Shown: positions 1 to 7,785 of the stretch, piece after piece
Layout: each line of letters begins with the position of its first letter
How positions within the stretch are numbered: position 1 is the first letter of the stretch
Origin: JBBRZF01 sp038236965
Lineage (GTDB): Bacteria; Acidobacteriota; Terriglobia; Terriglobales; Acidobacteriaceae
Assembly (NCBI GenBank): GCA_038236965.1
Contig: JBBRZF010000027.1
Span: forward strand, 1-28,571
DNA length: 28,571 nucleotides
Reading direction: 5' to 3'
The notes under the pieces: model-generated
The model's input: the letters and a program-made list of their open reading frames with translations, nothing else
Told to the model about the DNA's origin: nothing
Database searches by the model: none
Program-made: the position numbers and the translations under genes

Positions 1-40
1 GCAAGCAGGAGACGCCTCCTGCCAAAAGCAGTTTTCTCAT
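1..40 (-). CDS. Possible 5' end of a secreted-protein gene (partial)
   Basis: On the minus strand an ATG at position 40 opens a frame that reads MRKLLLAGGVSCL before running off the window edge. Two basic residues followed by a hydrophobic run are what the start of a signal peptide looks like. It would be transcribed divergently from the TetR gene. Only 13 codons are visible and no strong ribosome binding site precedes the ATG, so this could equally be chance. Confidence 0.3.
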   Translation of the reverse strand, partial: MRKLLLAGGVSCL

Positions 41-102
41 CTTCAGATACCCCGTTACCAGCAGCTTATACCTCAGGGTGGAATTCGCGCCACTCCGCAT
101 AG

Positions 103-143
103 GTACTTTCTTTATCATTGCTTGCGGAGTATTTTCAAAGTAC
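103..143. promoter_or_regulatory. Inverted repeat upstream of the TetR gene, possible operator
   Basis: GTACTTT at 103-109 is exactly repeated in inverted form as AAAGTAC at 137-143, with the centre about 85 bases before the TetR start. A weak promoter-like pair overlaps it (TTGCTT at 118-123, 17 bases, TACATT at 141-146). TetR regulators commonly bind palindromes in their own promoter region, which is why this is listed. The 27-base separation is wider than a normal TetR site, so the call is tentative. Confidence 0.22.
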
Positions 144-206
144 ATTGGCAACAATTCGCAGCGCGCGCCGAAGGCATCGGCCTGAGCCGTCGAAAAGGTC
201 AAGATT

Positions 207-833
207 GTGACCAAGCGAGACTCCACGGATCCCCAATCGCCACAAGCCGCGCCGCCACGCCCCACCGATAAATACCAGCGCATACTCGACTCTGCCGTTG
301 CCGTCTTTGCCGAAAAAGGCTTCCACTCCGCCCGTATCGCCGACATCGCCGAGCGCGCAGGGGTCGCCGACGGCACCGTCTACCTGTATTTCAAGAACAA
401 AGACGAAATCCTAATGACGGCCATCCATACTGCCTTCGACGTCTTTGTCGCACGGGCCCGCGCCGAAATGGCGCAAATCGCCTCACCCTCCCAAAGACTT
501 CGTCGCCTCGCCCAAATGCACCTGGAAGCCCTGGGTTCCAACAGAAATCTCGCTGTCGTCTTCCAGATGGAATTGCGCCAAAGTGCGCGCTTTCTGGCCC
601 CGTTTTCGCACCAGCACATGGTCGATTATTTCGAGCTCGTCCGCGCGTCCATCCGCGAGGGACAAGCTTCTGGACTGTTCCGGCCCGGCTTGAATGAGAA
701 GATTGCCGCCAACTGTTTCTTCGGGGCCATTGACGAGATGGTTACGTCCTGGGTCCTGGCGGAGAAGGAATATCCTTTGGCCAATACTGCCGATTCGGTG
801 GCAGACATCATCTTATTAGGTTTGGAGAAGTAG
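207..833 (+). CDS. TetR/AcrR-family transcriptional regulator, probable fatty-acid regulator
   Basis: A 208-residue DNA-binding repressor of the TetR type. The helix-turn-helix lies at residues 23-69: a helix IL-SAVAVFAEKGF is followed by the diagnostic AGVADGTVYLYFKNKDEIL stretch. The remaining two thirds is the all-helical ligand-binding and dimerisation domain. The start is GTG at 207, with AAGGT about 8 bases upstream; the first 20 residues are a Pro/Ala-rich tail as often seen in this family. The next gene is a long-chain acyl-CoA synthetase on the same strand. That arrangement matches Bacillus FadR (YsiA) beside lcfA, so I infer that it senses acyl-CoA and controls its neighbour. The ligand cannot be read from sequence. 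Confidence 0.9.
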   Translation: MTKRDSTDPQSPQAAPPRPTDKYQRILDSAVAVFAEKGFHSARIADIAERAGVADGTVYLYFKNKDEILMTAIHTAFDVFVARARAEMAQIASPSQRLRRLAQMHLEALGSNRNLAVVFQMELRQSARFLAPFSHQHMVDYFELVRASIREGQASGLFRPGLNEKIAANCFFGAIDEMVTSWVLAEKEYPLANTADSVADIILLGLEK

Positions 834-912
834 CTGGCCTATGTTGCCGCAACCTAAGAACGTCATTGATTCCGAACGTGGATTGCTAACGCTCGTCGTC
901 ACGGAAGGCCGC

Positions 913-2718
913 ATGAAGCAGAAACCACGCACTCTTTGTGATCTGTTCTATACGGTAGTCGAACGTGAAAATGAACATGTGATGTTAACCAAGGCCAGCG
1001 GCAAGTGGCGCCCCATCTCGTCATCCGAGCTTTACAAAGATGTTTTGGGGACCGCCCGTGCTCTGCAGCAGTGGGGCATCGGTCGTGGAGACCACGTCGC
1101 CATCCTCAGCGAAAACCGCCCCGAATGGGCTATCGCCGATTTCGCAACCCTGCTGGTGGGCGCGGCCGTGGTGCCCATCTACACAACCCTTACTTCCGAG
1201 CAGATCCTTTATGTGCTCCACCATTCCGGTGCACGCGCCATCTTTGTCTCCACCGAAAAGCAGCTCGCAAAGGTCGAAGCCATCCTGGAAAGCACACAGC
1301 TTGAGCACATCATCGTTATGGACGAATGGCCTGACACTGCGTCCTCTACGAGCGTCGTAGCGATGGTGCCGCTCATGGAATCCGGCCCCTTGCAGCGCGA
1401 CGAAGCCTTCGATGCCGCAGCCAAGGCTCTTCCCCGCGAGTTGCTGGCAACGCTGATCTACACCTCTGGCACCACCGGAACACCCAAGGGCGTCATGCTG
1501 ACCCACGGCAATCTCACTTCGAACCTGGAAGTCTCCTTGGACCAGTTCGAGTTTTCTGCAGGACACACCGGCATCAGCTTCCTGCCGCTCTCGCACATCA
1601 CTGCCCGCCACCTCGACTACGCTTTGTTCTTCCACGCTGTCACCATCGCGTACTGCCCGGTAATTGAGGAGCTACCGATGGTTTTGAAGGAAGTGCATCC
1701 CACGGTCTTCGTCGGAGTGCCGCGCGTCTACGAAAAGATCTACAACCAGGTGGAGCGCGAAGTCGGCCCTCGCGGTATGAAACGCAGGCTCTACAACTGG
1801 GCGTTGAACGTCGGCCGACGGCATGAGACCGAGATTGCCTCCAACAGAAAACCGAATACACTCGCCTGGAAATTAGCGAACCGCTTGGTGTTCAATAAGG
1901 TGCGCGAGGCCATGGGCGGGAGCGTTCAGTTCTTCATCTCCGGAGGCGCGCCTTTGGGTCGCGAACTCGGCGAGTGGTATTTGAAGATCGGCATGCCCAT
2001 CAACGAAGGCTACGGATTGACCGAGACTTCTCCCGTTATCGCCTTGAACAACCCACGCGCTTTCCGCTTGGGAACCGTTGGCAGGCCTCTGCCAAACCTG
2101 CAGATACGTATCGCCGTCGACGGCGAGATCCTGGTCAAGGGACCTTCCATCTTCAGCGGCTACTGGAATATGGAAATGGAAACCCGCGACGCCTTTGAAG
2201 ACGGATGGTTCAAGACCGGAGACATCGGACACATCGATGGCGACGGATTCCTCTCCATCACCGATCGCAAAAAGGACCTCATCAAGACTTCGGGCGGAAA
2301 ATTCATCGCGCCACAACCCATCGAGAACTCGCTGAAGGCGAACGTGCTAGTGAGCGAAGCCGCTGTTGTCGGCGAGCGACGCCGCTTCCCCGCCGTTTTG
2401 ATCGCTCCTGCGTTTGCGCATCTGGAAGTATGGGCGCAGGAGCACGGCGTACACTTCACCGATCATGCGCACCTCGTCGCTGACCCGCGCGTACAGGCCG
2501 CCTACGGACACATCGTCGCGGAGATGAACAAGAACCTAGCGCAATACGAGAAGCTGAAGAAATTTATTCTCTTGCCGGAAGAGCTTTCCGTCACGAATGG
2601 AACCTTGACTCCTACGTTGAAGCTACGCCGTCGCGCGGTCGAGCAACTCTACAAGGCGGAGATCGAGAAGATGTACGCAGACGCGACGACTCCCGAACCG
2701 GTCAAGGCCAACAGCTAA
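913..2718 (+). CDS. Long-chain acyl-CoA synthetase (AMP-forming, FAA1/FadD type)
   Basis: Activates long-chain fatty acids with ATP and CoA through an acyl-adenylate. From the ATG at 913 (601 residues) it shows the whole ANL-superfamily set: the P-loop TSGTTGTPKG at 184-193, FISGGAPL at 341-348, GYGLTETSP at 366-374, DGWFKTGD at 430-437 and the hinge DRKKDLIKTSGGK at 451-463. The TSGGK hinge and the length are typical of the COG1022 long-chain branch rather than acetyl- or aryl-CoA ligases. An upstream in-frame ATG at 841 would add 24 residues. I prefer 913 because GGAAGG lies 4 bases before it and the conserved family N-terminus (TLCDLFYTVVER) begins just after. It probably forms an operon with the TetR gene. 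It converges on the next gene with only 28 bases between them and no obvious terminator. Confidence 0.93.
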   Translation: MKQKPRTLCDLFYTVVERENEHVMLTKASGKWRPISSSELYKDVLGTARALQQWGIGRGDHVAILSENRPEWAIADFATLLVGAAVVPIYTTLTSEQILYVLHHSGARAIFVSTEKQLAKVEAILESTQLEHIIVMDEWPDTASSTSVVAMVPLMESGPLQRDEAFDAAAKALPRELLATLIYTSGTTGTPKGVMLTHGNLTSNLEVSLDQFEFSAGHTGISFLPLSHITARHLDYALFFHAVTIAYCPVIEELPMVLKEVHPTVFVGVPRVYEKIYNQVEREVGPRGMKRRLYNWALNVGRRHETEIASNRKPNTLAWKLANRLVFNKVREAMGGSVQFFISGGAPLGRELGEWYLKIGMPINEGYGLTETSPVIALNNPRAFRLGTVGRPLPNLQIRIAVDGEILVKGPSIFSGYWNMEMETRDAFEDGWFKTGDIGHIDGDGFLSITDRKKDLIKTSGGKFIAPQPIENSLKANVLVSEAAVVGERRRFPAVLIAPAFAHLEVWAQEHGVHFTDHAHLVADPRVQAAYGHIVAEMNKNLAQYEKLKKFILLPEELSVTNGTLTPTLKLRRRAVEQLYKAEIEKMYADATTPEPVKANS

Positions 2719-2746
2719 CGATTCAAGCAGTACGCGCGCGGAGAGC

Positions 2747-5029
2747 TTACTGGAAAGTCTTTACGGCTTGGCCGAGTTGGCCCGGGTCAGTCGGCAGCAC
2801 GACCGAGAACACGGTTCCCGTCTGCGAGCCCTGCGTGTTCGACCGCACCTGTATGGTGCCATCGTGCTTGTCGATGATCTGCTTGGTCACCCACAAGCCA
2901 AGGCCTGTGCCGATGGTTCCCTTGGTGGTGTAGAACGGCTCGAAAAGACGCGGCAGCGAACTGGCCGAAATACCTTGTCCATTGTCCGCGACGGTCACAC
3001 GCACATAGCGGCGCCCATTTCCGGAGGTCTCGAAGGAAAAGACCCGCAGCTTGATGGTTCCACCCTGCTCGATCGCGTCAAGGCTGTTGGAAAGAAGATT
3101 GGAAAAGACCTGGCGCAGTTCGCCTGCGATGGCCACAATCTCTACCTCTGCATCCCACTGCCTTTCGATGGTCGCCTGTTTATTATTGATCTTGCTCTTA
3201 AGAACGTCGATGGCAGATTCGAGGATGGCCGTAACCGTCGTCGCCATCGGACCATTGGACTCGCGATAGAAGCCGAGCGACTGTCGCGTGATGTGCGCTA
3301 TGCGCTTCAATTCTTCGTCTGCCATCTGCAGGTATTCGTGCGCCGCAGGCGGTAGTTCCGGAAGGTGAGCGGTGATGTACAGCGCATTGACGGTGGCCTC
3401 CAGTGGATTGTTGATCTCATGCGAGATGGAGGCTGCCATCCTGCCCACCGAAGCCAATTTCTCCGTGCGGAGCAACACCTCCTCCGCATGCTTGCGGTCG
3501 GTGATGTCCATTACCGTGCCGAAAGCGCTGGCCGGTTGGCCCTGTTGGTCCAGCGAAGAGCGTCCGCGAATCCATATCCAGCGCACCTCGCCATCCACCC
3601 GCCGGATCTGCGTCTCAAAATCCCAACTTCCACCGGTCCATGCAGCGTCTAGTTTTTTCTCAACATCGGCGCGGTGCTGCGGCAGGACATGGTCGAGAAA
3701 CTTGGCGTAGGTCCAGACCTCATCCGTGGTCGGGTAGCCAAAGATGTGGGCATGGCGCAAGGACCGTGAGCCGATGCCTAGATTCAAGTCCAGCTCCCAC
3801 TCGCCCAGGCTGGCGACTTCCACAGCCATATCAAGTCGCGCTTTGCTTATGCGCAAAGCTTCTTCCGAGCGTTCACGCTCCGTGATGTCGCGCAGGATCA
3901 CCGTGAAGAGCTTCTCTCCGTCGGCTTGCACCTGAGAGATCGTAGCCTCAATAGGGAATTCTGGGCCGTCGCGACGGACCGCTCTAAGGATACTCGGCGA
4001 CTTCATGGACCGCGCCGTCACTCCCTCCGTTTCGAATCGCCGCATATGCTCGCGATGCGATTCGCGAAATGAGATAGGGATAAAACGGTCGAGTGTCGAG
4101 CCCACTGCTTCCGATGCGGGGCACTGAAATGCGATTTCCGCGGACTGATTGAATAAGACGATCCGCTGCTGTTCGTTCACCGAGATGATCGCGTCCATCG
4201 CCGAACCCAACACGCCTTCCAGTTTTGCCTGGCTCGACCGCAGTCCTTCTTCGATCCTGCGCTGCTCGCTGATGTCCGTGTTGGTTCCGAACCAGCGCAC
4301 GACTTTGCCTTCAGCGTCTTTGACCGGCACTATGCGGGTGAGGAATGGATGAAAGATCCCATCCGCGCCGCGCAGCGGGAGAACCATACCGAAAGGCTCT
4401 CCCGTGGCGATCGAGGTCTTCCATTTTTCCATTACTTGCTGCAATATTTCAGGATCGTGTACCGACTGCCAGCCCCAGCCTTCCATGTCCTTCGCAGTGG
4501 TCCCTGTGTAGCTGTACCAGCGCTCGTTGTACCAGAATATCCAGCCATCCGCATTCGCCATCCACGTCAATTGAGGGATCGCGTTTGCCAGCGTCTCAAA
4601 CTGTTCCTCACTCAGTCGGAGTTTTTCTTCGGAACTCCGTAACGACTCCTGCTTTTCGAAGTCGGCTACACGCTGATAATTTCGGCGTAACCCCTCCGCT
4701 ACGGCAGACAGGAATATCCCCATTCCGAAGAACAACGACAAGATCAGCGCATCCGAAGTGCGGCTCATCCTGAAACTTCCAAGCGGCTGGAAAATAGTGT
4801 AGTCAGCAATCAGCGACAGCAGCGCGGTGGCCAGCACACCCGGCCAGAAACCGGCAAGCAGGGCAACGATCATTACAGCTGGATAGAAGGTGACGAAAGG
4901 AGCTTCGATGGGGAAGAAGTGCAATATCGCCAGTCTCAACAAAAATGCCGCGAGTACCGCGACCGTTACAATCGCAAGCCGCATCGAAAGTCGATCAAAC
5001 AACCGCTTTTCTGTCTGCGCCATGTTCAT
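2747..5029 (-). CDS. Membrane sensor histidine kinase, DUF4118-PAS-PAS-PAS-HisKA-HATPase
   Basis: A 760-residue sensor kinase. Residues 16-115 hold several hydrophobic helices with the FYPAVMIVALLAGFWPG pattern of DUF4118, the KdpD-like membrane module. Three PAS domains follow at about 141-255, 266-385 and 395-512, two ending in the typical DIT/DIS-(E/Q)-R linker. The dimerisation domain has the phospho-acceptor His537 in SISHEINNPLEA. The ATPase domain shows the N box (LLSNSLDAI, 645-653), ADNGQGI (681-687) and GTGLGLWV (707-714). No receiver domain or response regulator gene is adjacent, so its partner is unknown. A second ATG two codons in (5023) is an alternative start; neither has a clear ribosome binding site. 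It resembles the kinase at 11588-13111 in its membrane and catalytic parts. The gap to the divergent hydrolase (5030-5262) holds only a small ACTGA/TCAGT hairpin at 5041-5055. Confidence 0.92.
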   Translation of the reverse strand: MNMAQTEKRLFDRLSMRLAIVTVAVLAAFLLRLAILHFFPIEAPFVTFYPAVMIVALLAGFWPGVLATALLSLIADYTIFQPLGSFRMSRTSDALILSLFFGMGIFLSAVAEGLRRNYQRVADFEKQESLRSSEEKLRLSEEQFETLANAIPQLTWMANADGWIFWYNERWYSYTGTTAKDMEGWGWQSVHDPEILQQVMEKWKTSIATGEPFGMVLPLRGADGIFHPFLTRIVPVKDAEGKVVRWFGTNTDISEQRRIEEGLRSSQAKLEGVLGSAMDAIISVNEQQRIVLFNQSAEIAFQCPASEAVGSTLDRFIPISFRESHREHMRRFETEGVTARSMKSPSILRAVRRDGPEFPIEATISQVQADGEKLFTVILRDITERERSEEALRISKARLDMAVEVASLGEWELDLNLGIGSRSLRHAHIFGYPTTDEVWTYAKFLDHVLPQHRADVEKKLDAAWTGGSWDFETQIRRVDGEVRWIWIRGRSSLDQQGQPASAFGTVMDITDRKHAEEVLLRTEKLASVGRMAASISHEINNPLEATVNALYITAHLPELPPAAHEYLQMADEELKRIAHITRQSLGFYRESNGPMATTVTAILESAIDVLKSKINNKQATIERQWDAEVEIVAIAGELRQVFSNLLSNSLDAIEQGGTIKLRVFSFETSGNGRRYVRVTVADNGQGISASSLPRLFEPFYTTKGTIGTGLGLWVTKQIIDKHDGTIQVRSNTQGSQTGTVFSVVLPTDPGQLGQAVKTFQ

Positions 5030-5262
5030 GAGGGAACACTACTGACCAAATCAGTTGAACAGCTCTAAGGATGCACGAGAATTGGAATTCCTACAAGGTG
5101 AACGGCTCGATTGTTTTGATTGGCGCCAAGATGTCGAACTGCCACAAAAGAGCTGCCCGAAACGGAACCACTCGGCCTTCATCAACAACCTTAGTACCCT
5201 CGATATCTGGCAACACTTCCCTTCTTCCTGTACAAATATCGGTTCACTTCCGGAGCTCTCTT

Positions 5263-6855
5263 ATGCGTACTGTCTCTCGCCGTACTGCCGCAGCCATCCT
5301 CACGCTTTTACTTCTCTCCATCGCTACCGTCGCGCAGCAGGTAGCGGCTCCGGCCGACCTCGACCAGTGGGTCGCGCGTGCGATGAAGGAGTTCGATGTC
5401 CCGGGAATCTCCGTCGCCATCGTCAAGGACGGCAAAGTCGTCCTGACAAAAGGTTACGGAGTTCGCAAACTCGGTTCCCCGGAACACGTCGATGCCAACA
5501 CTCTCTTCGGCATCGCTTCCTGCAGCAAGGCATTCACCTCGACCGCCATCGGCATGCTCGTCGATGAAGGCAAGCTCACATGGGACGATCCGGTGCAGAA
5601 GCATTTACCGGGCTTCCAACTTTACGACGCATACGCGACGCGCGAGTTGATGGTGCGCGACCTGCTTTCGCATCGCGCGGGGCTCGGACTCGGCGCTGGC
5701 GACCTGCTCTTCTGGCCCGATACGGATGTCACTCGACAGCAGGTTCTCGACGCCACGCGATGGATCAAGCCTGCCACCACGCTGCGCTCGCGCTACGCCT
5801 ACAACAACCTCACGTTCGTCGTGGCCGGACAACTCATCCCCGCAAAGACCGGCAAAACGTGGGATGAATTCATTCGCGAACGCATCTTCATTCCGCTCGG
5901 CATGACCAACTCCACCATCTCCAGCACCAGCTTCAAAGCGGGAGACAATGTCGCCTACCCGCACTCGCGCGGATGGCGACTCGAAGGTCCGTTAACACCC
6001 ATCAATATGACGAAAGATGAAACCTGGGCTGCCGCCGCCGGCGTCAAGTCCAGCGCAAACGATCTTTCAAAATGGGTCATCGTGCAGTTGAACCATGGAC
6101 GCCTCGATGGCGACAAGCGTCTCTTCAGCGAAGCCGTGCAGCGCGAGATGTGGACGCCGCAGATCATGAACCGCGCAAGCGAACCGCAAGGATTGCTCAA
6201 GCCCTTGAAGGCGAACTTCTCCGGCTACGGATTGGGCTGGGGTCTGAAGGATTACCGCGGACGCAAGATCGTCTCCCACGGTGGCGCGCTCACCGGCATG
6301 CTCTCGCAGGTGCTCCTCGTCCCCGACGAGAACCTCGGCGTGGTCGTCCTCAGCAACCAGGAAGAGAACGGCGCGCTCTCTTCCATCGTCTATCACATCG
6401 TGGACTACTACCTGGCAGCGCCGCAGAATGACTGGATCGCGGCATTCAAGGACCAGCGCGCACAGACGCTGAAGCGCGCCAGCGATGCCGAAAAACTTCA
6501 GAACCAGGCTCGCGCCACCAACTCGCACCCCTCGCTCCCGCTCGCCCAGTACGCCGGAGATTTCCAGGATGCCTGGTACGGCAAGGCGCGCATCACCAAC
6601 GAAAACGGAAAGCTCACCCTCAGCATGACGCGCACTCCCGCCATGGTAGGCGACCTCGAACACTGGCAGTACAACACCTTCAAAGCCGTCTTCCGCGACA
6701 AGACAATTCCCGACGCATTCGTTACGTTCACCCTCACGCCCGACGGAACCATCAGCGAGATGAAGATGATTCCAACCAACGACCTGGCAGACTTCAGCTT
6801 CGACTACCAGGACCTGCTATTCAAGCCGGTCGCAAAAGCGGCGGCAGTAAAGTGA
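5263..6855 (+). CDS. Exported serine hydrolase, beta-lactamase family (S12) with C-terminal DUF3471
   Basis: A 530-residue penicillin-binding-protein-like hydrolase, probably periplasmic. The N-terminus (two Arg pairs, then AAAILTLLLLSIATVAQQ) is a signal peptide. The serine-hydrolase fold shows the three active-site motifs: SxxK as SCSK at 86-89 (catalytic Ser86, Lys89), YxN as YNN at 180-182, and HGG at 339-341 in place of KTG, as is usual for class C-like esterases. From about residue 425 a second domain matches the DUF3471 style (LAQYAGDFQDAWYGKARIT, then a sheet-rich tail). The start at 5263 has GGAG 7 bases upstream. The same frame is open to 5071, but that extension does not look like protein and would bury the signal peptide. 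The substrate could be a D-aminoacyl peptide, a beta-lactam or an ester; nothing in the context decides. A terminator follows directly. Confidence 0.92.
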   Translation: MRTVSRRTAAAILTLLLLSIATVAQQVAAPADLDQWVARAMKEFDVPGISVAIVKDGKVVLTKGYGVRKLGSPEHVDANTLFGIASCSKAFTSTAIGMLVDEGKLTWDDPVQKHLPGFQLYDAYATRELMVRDLLSHRAGLGLGAGDLLFWPDTDVTRQQVLDATRWIKPATTLRSRYAYNNLTFVVAGQLIPAKTGKTWDEFIRERIFIPLGMTNSTISSTSFKAGDNVAYPHSRGWRLEGPLTPINMTKDETWAAAAGVKSSANDLSKWVIVQLNHGRLDGDKRLFSEAVQREMWTPQIMNRASEPQGLLKPLKANFSGYGLGWGLKDYRGRKIVSHGGALTGMLSQVLLVPDENLGVVVLSNQEENGALSSIVYHIVDYYLAAPQNDWIAAFKDQRAQTLKRASDAEKLQNQARATNSHPSLPLAQYAGDFQDAWYGKARITNENGKLTLSMTRTPAMVGDLEHWQYNTFKAVFRDKTIPDAFVTFTLTPDGTISEMKMIPTNDLADFSFDYQDLLFKPVAKAAAVK

Positions 6856-6863
6856 ACTGAAAC

Positions 6864-6915
6864 GGTGGTCATCAGGGCACGACTAAGTTCGCGCCCTGAC
6901 TTAAACCACCCTTTT
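6864..6915 (+). terminator. Rho-independent terminator after the serine hydrolase gene
   Basis: Nested inverted repeats follow the stop codon by 8 bases: GGTGGT (6864-6869) pairs with ACCACC (6905-6910), and TCAGGGC (6872-6878) pairs with GCCCTGA (6893-6899) around a 14-base loop. A short T run (6912-6915) follows. The stem is strong and the T tract short, so termination is likely but perhaps incomplete. Confidence 0.7.
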
Positions 6916-6975
6916 CACTCTTCCCTACGCTCCGCACGTCAGTTTTCTTCGCCCGTCCTCGACTTTTCAGCTTTC

Positions 6976-7014
6976 GATTACCAAATTACCGCTTACCCAA
7001 TTTAAAATGTCCTC
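6976..7014 (+). repeat. Twin 15-base AT-rich leader repeat upstream of thiG
   Basis: Two 15-base units, GATTACCAAATTACC (6976-6990) and GCTTACCCAATTTAA (6991-7005), are followed by AATGTCCTC and then the thiG ATG. Each unit is itself two half-units spaced 7 to 8 bases apart. Nearly the same arrangement precedes cutA. No Shine-Dalgarno sequence lies between the repeat and the start codon. The TTTAAAAT stretch at 7001-7008 resembles a -10 box so close to the ATG that the message could be leaderless, but no -35 box is visible. Confidence 0.55.
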
Positions 7015-7785
7015 ATGGACTCCTTTGTAATAGCAGGCAAGACTTTTACCTCCCGCCTTATCGTTGGCACGGGAAAATACAAAGACGGCCCGGAGACCGC
7101 TGCGGCTTTGGCTGCCAGCGGAGCCGATATGGTCACCGTCGCCGTGCGCCGCGTCAATCTCGACCGCTCCAAGGAATCGCTGCTCGACTTCATCGATCCC
7201 AAGAAATATTTTCTCCTTCCCAACACCGCAGGCTGCTACACGGCGGACGAAGCCATTCGCGCCGCGCGTCTTGGCCGCGAAGTCGGACTCTCTGATTGGG
7301 TGAAGATCGAGGTCATCGGCGACCAGAAGACTCTCTATCCCGACGTCGCCGCCACCGTGGAGGCGACCCGCGTGCTCGTAAAGGAAGGCTTTACGGTTCT
7401 CCCCTATACCTCTGACGATCCGGTGATTGCCCTGCGCCTGCTCGATGCCGGCGCTGCCGTTATCATGCCCTTGGGTGCGCCCATCGGCAGTGGACTCGGC
7501 ATACAGAACGTCGCCAACCTCCGCATCCTGCGCGAGATGATCACCACCGTGCCGCTTATCGTGGATGCCGGAGTGGGAACTCCGTCGGATGCGACGCTGG
7601 CCATGGAGCTCGGCTTCGACGGCGTGCTTATGAATACCGGGATTGCCGGAGCCAAGCAGCCGGTCGCCATGGCAGAAGCGATGCGCCATGCCGTGATCGC
7701 CGGACGCCTCGGCTACCTGGCCGGACGCATGCCCAAAAAACTCTACGCCACCGCCAGTTCGCCTCTCGATGGAGTATCGCGCTAG
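7015..7785 (+). CDS. thiG: Thiazole synthase ThiG
   Basis: Builds the thiazole phosphate ring of thiamine from 1-deoxyxylulose 5-phosphate, dehydroglycine and ThiS thiocarboxylate, in the cytoplasm. The 256 residues are a full-length (beta/alpha)8 barrel beginning FVIAGKTFTSRLIVGTGKY. The Schiff-base lysine is Lys97 in WVKIEVIGD. The phosphate-binding end of the barrel shows IMPLGAPIGSGLGIQN, VDAGVGTPSDA and GVLMNTGIAGAKQPVAMAEAM, all family hallmarks. thiS, thiO/thiH, thiE and thiC are not in the window, so it is separated from its pathway here. No TPP riboswitch is recognisable upstream. No Shine-Dalgarno site precedes the ATG. Its last codon overlaps the start of the acyltransferase gene. 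Confidence 0.97.
   Translation: MDSFVIAGKTFTSRLIVGTGKYKDGPETAAALAASGADMVTVAVRRVNLDRSKESLLDFIDPKKYFLLPNTAGCYTADEAIRAARLGREVGLSDWVKIEVIGDQKTLYPDVAATVEATRVLVKEGFTVLPYTSDDPVIALRLLDAGAAVIMPLGAPIGSGLGIQNVANLRILREMITTVPLIVDAGVGTPSDATLAMELGFDGVLMNTGIAGAKQPVAMAEAMRHAVIAGRLGYLAGRMPKKLYATASSPLDGVSR

Noticed and set aside
5071..5262. N-terminal extension of the serine hydrolase by 64 residues
   Set aside because: The segment has no protein-like pattern, and the ATG at 5263 gives a textbook signal peptide with GGAG at the right distance.
6856..7014. TPP riboswitch before thiG
   Set aside because: None of the conserved THI-box blocks (CUGAGA, ACCUGAUCUGG-like) can be found in the gap; it contains a terminator and the AATTACC repeats instead.
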